Position numbers and translations under genes: made by a program. The notes under the pieces were generated by a model, which had not been told where the DNA came from, ran no database searches, and worked only from the letters and a program-made list of their open reading frames with translations. Below are positions 14,865-19,717 of a stretch of 19,717 nucleotides of DNA, in pieces (positions within the stretch are counted from its first letter, which is position 1; each line of letters starts with the position of its first letter). Source of the DNA: SB15 sp964557285 (GTDB taxonomy: Bacteria > Chloroflexota > Anaerolineae > Aggregatilineales > J027); NCBI GenBank assembly GCA_964557285.1, contig CAZKZS010000056.1:1-19717 (forward strand), read 5' to 3'.

Positions 14865-15915
14865 ACTGCCCCATGGAACAGTTGACCTGCCCGTGTATCT
14901 GCCGGATGCGACCAAAGGGGTGGTTCGGGCGCTGGATAGTGGCGACCTGGAACGGTGTGGCGTGCAGGCGCTGGTCATGAATACCTATCATCTGATGCAG
15001 CATCCGGGGTCAACCACTATCAAAGCACTTGGCGGCCTGCATGAGATGAGCGCCTGGACTCGTCCCATCATTACTGATTCAGGCGGCTTCCAGATTTATT
15101 CCTTAATCCGCCAGAACAGCAAATACGGCAGTATTCATGACAAAGGGGCAAGTTTTCAGGTTGAGGATCGCAAGTATAACCTGACACCGGAAAAAAGTAT
15201 CCAACTTCAGATGGGCTACGGATCGGATATTCTCATCTGTCTGGATGACTGCACCCATGTGGATGATGCCTTTGAGGAGCAAAAAAAATCCGTTGAACGT
15301 ACTATTCAGTGGGCAAAACGTTCCAAAAAGGAATACGAACGGCTGCTGAAAGACAAAAAACTGTCGGAGGAAAACCGTCCGCTTTTGTTTGCGGTTATTC
15401 AAGGCGGCGACTACCTTGAACTACGGCGGCAGTGTGCGGAAAGTTTGCTCGATATTGGATTTGATGGATTCGGATATGGCGGCTGGCCGCTAGATAACGA
15501 AGGCCGTCTGCTGACAGATATTTTTGCCTACATTCGAGAACTTGTTCCGCCGGAATTTCCTCTACACGCGCTGGGGGTCGGTCATCCTGCCAATATTGTG
15601 GCGTGTGTGCAGCTGGGCTATCCGATTTTTGACAGCGCCATGTCTACCCGTGATGCCCGCAACGGGCGGCTGTATGTATTCAATGAAGCGACCCCAAATT
15701 TTTCCAGTAACGACTGGTTTTCCTACCTTTATATTAAGGATGACAAACATATCAAAACACGCACGCCCATTTCTGAATTTTGCGACTGCTGGACGTGCCA
15801 GCATTATTCCTCAGGCTATTTGCATCATCTGTTTGAAATCAACGACATGCTGCTGCCGCGTCTGGCTACCATCCATAATTTACGATTCATGACCCGTTTG
15901 ATGGAATTGTTATGA
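14833..15915 (+). CDS. tgt: tRNA-guanine transglycosylase family protein (Tgt-like), altered base pocket
   Basis: TIM-barrel base-exchange enzyme of the queuosine pathway, replacing G34 of tRNAs with GUN anticodons by a 7-deazaguanine; 360 residues, near the family's ~375. Catalytic residues are present: D82 in TDSGGFQ, nucleophile D267 in IFDSAMSTRDARNG, LDDCT (138-142), VIQGG (188-192), GVGHPANI (248-255), and the zinc site C317, C319, C322 with H348. The usual GGLAVGE recognition loop reads GGWPLDNE (216-223), so the incoming base (preQ1, preQ0 or queuine) is uncertain. The start is uncertain: in-frame ATGs at 14830, 14833, 14845 and 14851 all overlap rsmI and lack a clear ribosome site. 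The stop overlaps the next start as ATGA. Less likely alternative: a Tgt paralogue acting on another RNA. Confidence 0.85.
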   Translation: MTKTMTMKPLKLPHGTVDLPVYLPDATKGVVRALDSGDLERCGVQALVMNTYHLMQHPGSTTIKALGGLHEMSAWTRPIITDSGGFQIYSLIRQNSKYGSIHDKGASFQVEDRKYNLTPEKSIQLQMGYGSDILICLDDCTHVDDAFEEQKKSVERTIQWAKRSKKEYERLLKDKKLSEENRPLLFAVIQGGDYLELRRQCAESLLDIGFDGFGYGGWPLDNEGRLLTDIFAYIRELVPPEFPLHALGVGHPANIVACVQLGYPIFDSAMSTRDARNGRLYVFNEATPNFSSNDWFSYLYIKDDKHIKTRTPISEFCDCWTCQHYSSGYLHHLFEINDMLLPRLATIHNLRFMTRLMELL

Positions 15916-16700
15916 CCCTTGAATCGGTAGTTGAAGAAGTCCTGAAAAGCCCGAAGTACAAATCGCTGTGTGTGGATTTTGTACGTCGGGTTGCTTCACA
16001 GGAATATCCCAAATATACCAATGACAAAACGGCCATCAAAGCGGTGAAAAATAAGCTGCATCAGGTGGGCAGCGCTTATTTGGGCGGTTCAATGCCCTAT
16101 TCCAAGTGGCTAAAGGGCTTGATTGAAGCGGATAATGAGGAAGCGCGGCGGGCGGTCTGCCGAAAAATTATGCAGAATCATGCCTCTACAAAGGAACGCC
16201 TGCCGATTTTAGATGACTTTTATCGGGTCACACTGGCAGATATTGCTCCGATAAGCAGTGTGGTGGATATTGCCTGCGGACTGAATCCGCTTACGATTCC
16301 CTGGATGCCGTTACAGCCTGATGCCGATTATTATGCATATGATATTTATCGGGATATGACGGATTTTCTTCATGCCTGCCTGCCGATTCTGGGGGTACAG
16401 GGTCACGTACAGGCGCGGGATATTGGGCAATTTACCCCGCCCGAAAAAGTTCATCTGGCGCTGGTGCTTAAAACGCTGCCCTGCCTGGAACAGGTAGATA
16501 AAACCATGAGTTTAAGCCTACTGGAGTCACTGCACGCGAATTACCTGCTGGTGTCGTTTCCAGTTCGCAGTTTGGGCGGAAAAAACAAAGGTATGGCCGC
16601 AACCTATGAAGCCTATTTTATGGAGCTTATCGCGGATAAAAACTGGCAAGTGCAGCGATATGAATTTACGACAGAACTGGCTTTTCTGGTGAAAAAATGA
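15912..16700 (+). CDS. ArmA/RmtB/Sgm-family 16S rRNA (guanine1405-N7)-methyltransferase homologue, RMT1
   Basis: SAM-dependent methyltransferase of 262 residues, recognised by similarity to RmtB/ArmA along its whole length. The N-terminal helical domain has KYKSLCVDFVRR (15-26), next HASTKERL (90-97, identical to RmtB as I recall it), motif I DIACGLNPL (119-127), AYDI (142-145), LVLKTLPCLE (184-193) and the C-terminal motif SFPVRSLGGKNKGM (215-228), nearly the RmtB SFPTRSLGGRGKGM. Known members put m7G at 1405 of 16S rRNA, blocking 4,6-linked deoxystreptamine aminoglycosides such as gentamicin and kanamycin. ATG 15912 overlaps the tgt stop by four bases and its own stop overlaps RMT2 the same way. 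Differences: DIYRD replaces RmtB DIHQ, and RD replaces QD near 169-170. Activity and resistance are inferred. Confidence 0.87.
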   Translation: MTLESVVEEVLKSPKYKSLCVDFVRRVASQEYPKYTNDKTAIKAVKNKLHQVGSAYLGGSMPYSKWLKGLIEADNEEARRAVCRKIMQNHASTKERLPILDDFYRVTLADIAPISSVVDIACGLNPLTIPWMPLQPDADYYAYDIYRDMTDFLHACLPILGVQGHVQARDIGQFTPPEKVHLALVLKTLPCLEQVDKTMSLSLLESLHANYLLVSFPVRSLGGKNKGMAATYEAYFMELIADKNWQVQRYEFTTELAFLVKK

Positions 16701-17503
16701 TCGACGAAACCGAAATCGAAGCCCTCATTCAGGAAATCAAAAACTCCAAAAAATACCGTGATGTGGATATTTGTGAGGATACGATTCGGGATGTCCTGCT
16801 GACGGAACTTAAAAAACACAAAAAAACAAAGGATGCTGTGAAGGCTGCTCGCAAAAAATTGCACGGCGTGGTTGCGCCCTATCTGGGCGACCCGGATTAT
16901 GCACGGGCAAAAGCGGACTTAGAGGCGGCATTTCAGACTGGAGATAAATCGGCTGTTAGACGTACCTGTGCAAAAATTATGGAATTTCACGATACTACAC
17001 GGGAACGGCTGGAAATCATTGACACCTTTTACCCGCGCATTTTTGAGGTGACAGGGATTCCTGACCTCATTCTGGATGTGGCCTGTGGTTTAAATCCTCT
17101 GACCCTGCCCTGGATTGAACATGAGGTGACTTTTTATGCTTATGATATACACCAGCCGCGTGTTGAATTTTTGAATCATTTTTTTGCCCTGCAAGGCGGA
17201 GCGCATCAGGCAAAAGTGCAGGATATTCTGGTTCACCCACCGGAAGAATCGGGCAACATTGCTCTCCTGCTCAAAGAGCTTCACCGTTTTGAACGCCGCC
17301 AGCGTGGAATCAGTTTGCCATTGCTGGAAAAACTGAGGGTGAAATTTGTGGTGGTGTCGCTGCCTGTACGCGGGTTAAGTGGACGGCACGATTTAAAGGA
17401 AGGCCATCGGAATATGCTCTATCATTTGATTGAAGGCCAGCCCTGGCGTGTGACCGAAATCGAATTTCCCAATGAACTGATTTTTTGTATTGATAAATCC
17501 TGA
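16697..17503 (+). CDS. ArmA/RmtB/Sgm-family 16S rRNA methyltransferase homologue, RMT2 (diverged tandem paralogue)
   Basis: Second member of the same family, 268 residues, translated from an ATG overlapping the RMT1 stop by four bases. It has KKYRDVDICEDTIRD (18-32), AARKKLHG (50-57), HDTTRERL (98-105, against HASTKERL), DVACGLNPL (127-135), AYDIHQ (148-153), VQD (174-176), PPEESG (181-186) and ERRQRG (199-204). These middle motifs are closer to RmtB (DIHQ, LQD, PPTETG) than those of RMT1. However, the C-terminal SFPxRSLGGRxKGM motif, implicated in 30S binding and catalysis in the family, has become SLPVRGLSGRHDLKEGH (221-237), without KGM. Uninterrupted frame and intact SAM motif argue against decay. 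It may have a new target, work with RMT1 as a pair, or still make m7G1405. Two bases separate it from rsmE. Confidence 0.82.
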   Translation: MIDETEIEALIQEIKNSKKYRDVDICEDTIRDVLLTELKKHKKTKDAVKAARKKLHGVVAPYLGDPDYARAKADLEAAFQTGDKSAVRRTCAKIMEFHDTTRERLEIIDTFYPRIFEVTGIPDLILDVACGLNPLTLPWIEHEVTFYAYDIHQPRVEFLNHFFALQGGAHQAKVQDILVHPPEESGNIALLLKELHRFERRQRGISLPLLEKLRVKFVVVSLPVRGLSGRHDLKEGHRNMLYHLIEGQPWRVTEIEFPNELIFCIDKS

Positions 17504-17505
17504 CC

Positions 17506-18225
17506 ATGCACCGTTTTTTTATCCCTCCCAGCGCGATTCAGGAAAATTGGGTTACACTGCCCGCCTCCACTGCTCACCAGATTCGGAATGTTCTCAAAAT
17601 GCGAACGGGAGCATCCATTATTGTGCTGGATAACCAGGGATGGGAATATGTGGTTGAACTTAAGGAAATCGAACGTCAGTATGCCAGAGGGCAGGTTATC
17701 GAAAAACGGCAGGCGGGCGGTGAACCAGGCGTAGAAGTCACGCTGTATCAGGCTATCCTCAAAAAACACAATTTTGAACTGGTCTTGCAAAAATGTACGG
17801 AAATCGGCGTGACCTGTTTTGTACCCATGATTACGGAACGAACCATCGTCAGCGATGTTAAAGAAAGCAAATTTGACCGATGGGAGCGTATTTTAACAGA
17901 AGCGGCTGAACAGTCGCGGCGGGGGAAAATTCCTCATCTGCGCGAACCGATTGAGTTTGAAGCTGTTGTGGCGGAGCTTACCCACTATGATGCTGCCCTC
18001 ATCCCCTATGAAAATGAGCAAAAACAGGGGCTGCGTGATGTCCTGCGACAAAAAACGGCTGTCAACGCTGTGGCGGTCTTGATTGGGCCGGAGGGTGGAT
18101 TTTCGGCAACAGAAATCGGGCAGGCAAAAGATGCTTTTCCTGTGACGCTGGGTTCACGGATTCTCCGCGCTGAAACCGCCGCTATAGTTGCAAGTTCTCT
18201 CCTTTTTTATGAGTTGGAAAAATAG
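17506..18225 (+). CDS. rsmE: 16S rRNA (uracil1498-N3)-methyltransferase
   Basis: SPOUT-class methyltransferase that makes m3U1498 in helix 44 of 16S rRNA; 239 residues, typical length. The N-terminal PUA-like part (1-75) has MHRFFIP and HQIRNVLKMRTG. The knotted SAM-binding domain has KCTEIGV (96-102), RTIV (112-115), AAEQSRRG (133-140), IGPEGGFS (193-200) and the hallmark LGSRILRAETA (215-225). ATG 17506 is two bases after the RMT2 stop without an obvious separate Shine-Dalgarno, suggesting coupling to RMT2 translation. Last gene of the operon; a weak hairpin follows. Presence of the intact LGSRILR/ETA block makes the assignment firm. Confidence 0.94.
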   Translation: MHRFFIPPSAIQENWVTLPASTAHQIRNVLKMRTGASIIVLDNQGWEYVVELKEIERQYARGQVIEKRQAGGEPGVEVTLYQAILKKHNFELVLQKCTEIGVTCFVPMITERTIVSDVKESKFDRWERILTEAAEQSRRGKIPHLREPIEFEAVVAELTHYDAALIPYENEQKQGLRDVLRQKTAVNAVAVLIGPEGGFSATEIGQAKDAFPVTLGSRILRAETAAIVASSLLFYELEK

Positions 18226-18250
18226 GTAAAGCGCAGCGAAGGTAAGCGGT

Positions 18251-18268
18251 CGGTAATCATACTTACCG
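18251..18268 (+). other. Short hairpin downstream of rsmE (possible weak terminator)
   Basis: CGGTAA (18251-18256) pairs with TTACCG (18263-18268) over a six-base loop; an alternative pairing is GGTAAG (18241-18246) with CTTACC (18262-18267). No clean T-run follows, so termination here is uncertain. The rest of 18226-18358 shows nothing recognisable. Confidence 0.3.
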
Positions 18269-18358
18269 TGCGTTACTTTCATCCTGCTTGTATGGCTCGC
18301 TTCACATTATTCAACGAAAATTCAGGGGTTTTTCACACTATGTCCGGCTATCCTTGCG

Positions 18359-18364
18359 TATACT
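18359..18364 (+). promoter_or_regulatory. Candidate -10 element for the atypical response regulator
   Basis: TATACT, five of six to consensus, 31 bases before the ATG at 18396. No convincing -35 at 16-18 bases was found, so the call rests on the -10 and its position. Confidence 0.35.
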
Positions 18365-18376
18365 TTGGAGTGAAAG

Positions 18377-18424
18377 ATGATTTCGGGCCATTTGCATGAC
18401 AACCCTTCTCACGCTATACGATAA
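18377..18424 (+). other. Possible 15-residue leader ORF overlapping the response-regulator start
   Basis: ATG 18377 has GGAG (18367-18370) six bases upstream and encodes MISGHLHDNPSHAIR then TAA, in a different frame from, and overlapping, the regulator ATG at 18396, which itself has no visible ribosome site. It could couple translation by re-initiation, or be chance. Confidence 0.2.
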
Positions 18425-19085
18425 TCCACAGTATTTGCCTAAACTCAACGAGCCGCTTGAGCAGGAAGGGTATGCTGTGGTCGCGTGTATTGACCTGGAA
18501 CGGTTTACCAGCACGCTCCGGGAAGTCGAGCCTGTCATGGTGGTTATCCATGTGGATTTAGAAACACACGATGCCAGAGTGCTGTGTCGCGCGATTCAAA
18601 GCGCTGGATATTTAGGCCCCATCCTGTTTGTTGTGCCTCTCCATTTTTCTGCTCAGCAGGTAGCCTATATTCTGGATGCAGGCGCGGATGATGTTTTAAA
18701 ACGGCCTTTTGCGCCTTCTGAATTGAAAGCGCGGGTTCGCGCCCTGCTGCGGCGTTCCCAAAAACTGGAACAACATGATCTGGTTCGCTTGCATCTCGAT
18801 TCGCGGAATCATGTGGTGCAGGTGAACCAGCGAACGGTTGAACTGACTCCGGTTGAATTTGAACTGCTGACCTTTTTGTGCAAAACCCGCCCGCAATTTC
18901 ATACTGCCCCGGATTTACTACAGCACCTATGGGACTATCCACCGCAGGGCGGAGATACGGCGCTGGTACGGAATCACATCCGTAACTTGCGCCTTAAATT
19001 AGAAGCTGACCCAGACCGGCCCCGTGTGCTGGTTTCACAGTACGGACGTGGATATTCTATCCGCGCACTTGTGCTGCAATCTTAA
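18396..19085 (+). CDS. Atypical OmpR-family response regulator with degenerate receiver
   Basis: Protein of 229 residues: receiver-like domain (1-120) and OmpR/PhoB winged helix (about 125-225). The DNA-binding half is normal, with LTPVEFELLTFL (150-161), the recognition region LVRNHIRNLRLKL (190-202) and SQYGRGYSI (214-222). The receiver half has lost most of the phosphorylation machinery: the N-terminal acidic pair is YDN (8-10), the phosphoacceptor position aligned with PhoB D53 is H52 in VVIHVDLE (a shifted D54 is nearby), the switch threonine is absent (FVVPLH), and the lysine is R103 in KRPF. It therefore probably works without phosphorylation. No kinase gene adjoins it. The in-frame stop at 18378-18380 makes ATG 18396 the first possible ATG. 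The next gene is a TadE-like pilus gene, which it might control (inference). Confidence 0.83.
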   Translation: MTTLLTLYDNPQYLPKLNEPLEQEGYAVVACIDLERFTSTLREVEPVMVVIHVDLETHDARVLCRAIQSAGYLGPILFVVPLHFSAQQVAYILDAGADDVLKRPFAPSELKARVRALLRRSQKLEQHDLVRLHLDSRNHVVQVNQRTVELTPVEFELLTFLCKTRPQFHTAPDLLQHLWDYPPQGGDTALVRNHIRNLRLKLEADPDRPRVLVSQYGRGYSIRALVLQS

Positions 19086-19137
19086 CTAATTTTCAATTCC
19101 TCTTCACAAAACTCTATCAAGTCTGCTCAAAAGGGCA

Positions 19138-19146
19138 TGGTATGAT
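19138..19146 (+). promoter_or_regulatory. Extended -10 promoter of the TadE-like gene
   Basis: TGGTATGAT (TGn plus TATGAT) lies 58 bases before the ATG, so transcription would start near 19153. The same extended -10 form is seen before rsmI. No strong -35 is visible. Confidence 0.45.
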
Positions 19147-19153
19147 GTTATAT

Positions 19154-19169
19154 GGAGACTCCGGTCTCC
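19154..19169 (+). other. 5'-leader stem-loop with UNCG-type tetraloop
   Basis: GGAGAC (19154-19159) pairs with GTCTCC (19164-19169) around TCCG, giving a C(UCCG)G tetraloop, an unusually stable class. It would sit at or next to the 5' end of the TadE transcript and upstream of GAGGA (19191-19195), so it may protect the mRNA rather than block translation. Confidence 0.5.
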
Positions 19170-19204
19170 CTCTTATCTATGCCGTTATTTGAGGATTATC
19201 TCCT

Positions 19205-19717
19205 ATGCGAAAATCGCTGAAGATGGTCATGGCAATACTGGACGGGACACCGACAGGAATACGGGGTCAATCCCTGGTAGAACTGACCATTACCTTTCCC
19301 ATTTTTTTAATTATGATCGTGGGGATGGTGGAAGTCGGATGGTACGCCAACAATTATCTCATTATGACGGACGTGGTGCGGGCGGCCGGACGTGCGGGAG
19401 CGCTGGGCGACCCTACTACCTGGTTAGCCAATGAAGAACGCAACCATGAGCGTCTGGACTGCGACACAGACCCCGGGATTTTTAGGCGGCTGCCCTCAGA
19501 TGAAGAAGCCGACTACAGTTCTCCCAAAGACAATGTTCCGGGTGCTTTTTTTGGGCCAGAAACGAAAGAAGAAGACGGATTAAGGTATTATGATAATGTC
19601 GCCTGTCGTGCGCTTTATAATATGGCGCCTCTGGAATTTGATGATGACAAAGACGACGTTATTGTATCTGTATTCAGTTATGCAGTCGTTGACAAGGCTT
19701 TTACTCGTCCTCCGTTT
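19205..19717 (+). CDS. TadE-like pseudopilin/pilus-assembly protein, 3'-truncated by window edge
   Basis: Open reading frame running off the right end (171 codons visible). After a short basic leader (MRKSLKMVMAILDG) comes the TadE-type processing region and hydrophobic helix: RGQSLVELTITFPIFLIMIV (residues 20-39), then GMVEVGWYANNYLIMTDVVR and AAGRAGALGDP. The RGQSLVE with a conserved glutamate followed by a long hydrophobic stretch is typical of TadE/TadF minor pseudopilins of Flp (Tad) pilus systems, cut by the prepilin peptidase. The remainder is hydrophilic and acidic (DDDKDD near 149-154), expected outside the membrane. ATG 19205 has GAGGA (19191-19195) nine bases upstream. Its own promoter and leader hairpin suggest it opens a tad gene cluster beyond the window. 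Confidence 0.85.
   Translation, partial: MRKSLKMVMAILDGTPTGIRGQSLVELTITFPIFLIMIVGMVEVGWYANNYLIMTDVVRAAGRAGALGDPTTWLANEERNHERLDCDTDPGIFRRLPSDEEADYSSPKDNVPGAFFGPETKEEDGLRYYDNVACRALYNMAPLEFDDDKDDVIVSVFSYAVVDKAFTRPPF

Noticed and set aside
16697..17503. RMT2 as a decaying pseudogene or assembly duplicate of RMT1
   Set aside because: The frame is intact, the SAM motif is complete, the start overlaps RMT1 by four bases, and the two proteins are too diverged for an assembly artefact.
15912..17503. Recent horizontal acquisition of the methyltransferase genes
   Set aside because: No transposase, integrase or flanking repeats; codon style looks like the neighbours; ATGA overlaps with both neighbours imply a long-established operon. 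Phylogeny would be needed to exclude old transfer.
1..19717. CRISPR array, tRNA, rRNA, riboswitch or prophage
   Set aside because: No regularly spaced repeats, cloverleaf, rRNA-like or phage gene sequences were recognised in any intergenic gap; gaps are all under 200 bases.

Overview
The window reads as an ordinary bacterial chromosome, most likely from the phylum Chloroflexota (Anaerolineae-like). This is inferred from the gene complement and gene style: a PstS with a classical signal peptide and no lipobox, tandem LolD/MacB-type ATPases, a TadE pilin gene, RmtB/ArmA-like genes, and intergenic repeats built on CCCCTCTCC and GTAGGGGC. No rRNA marker is present, so this assignment is only moderately secure. 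Genes are dense, mostly on the + strand, and separated by few bases. No gene-free stretch reaches 300 bases. I see no tRNA, rRNA, CRISPR array, insertion sequence or prophage.

Bases 1-2177 hold the 3' part of a dipeptide epimerase gene overlapping lysA (meso-diaminopimelate decarboxylase), a cell-wall peptide and lysine pair. Bases 2248-4124 hold two closely related LolD/MacB-type ABC ATPases and a SpoIIAA-like STAS protein, closed by a hairpin terminator; no permease gene is in the window. A stand-alone family-2 glycosyltransferase follows (4190-4897).

Bases 4937-11194 are a complete phosphate-starvation module: phoB and phoR, then pstS, pstC, pstA and pstB; phoU is absent. The leaders of phoB and pstS share a direct repeat of GTTTA(A/G) with 10-11 bp period, a candidate PhoB box. 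A hairpin lies between pstS and pstC, and PstA carries an extra ~150-residue extracytoplasmic insertion containing an internal duplication. A repeat-rich terminator region (11209-11325) separates pstB from the convergent acnA (aconitase, minus strand).

The most interesting region is 14120-18225: a tightly packed operon rsmI - tgt - RMT1 - RMT2 - rsmE, starting at an extended -10 promoter and with 4-base ATGA overlaps around the two middle genes. RMT1 and RMT2 are two diverged tandem homologues of the ArmA/RmtB/Sgm family, whose known members make m7G1405 in 16S rRNA and give high-level aminoglycoside resistance. RsmI (C1402), that family (G1405) and RsmE (U1498) all act on the decoding-site region of helix 44, and Tgt modifies the tRNA wobble base read there, so the operon looks like a decoding-centre modification cassette. 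Each RMT keeps a different subset of the family motifs. The Tgt also has a changed base-recognition loop.

The right end (18359-19717) holds a response regulator with a degenerate receiver and, behind its own promoter and a stable 5' leader hairpin, the start of a TadE-like pilus gene cut by the window edge.
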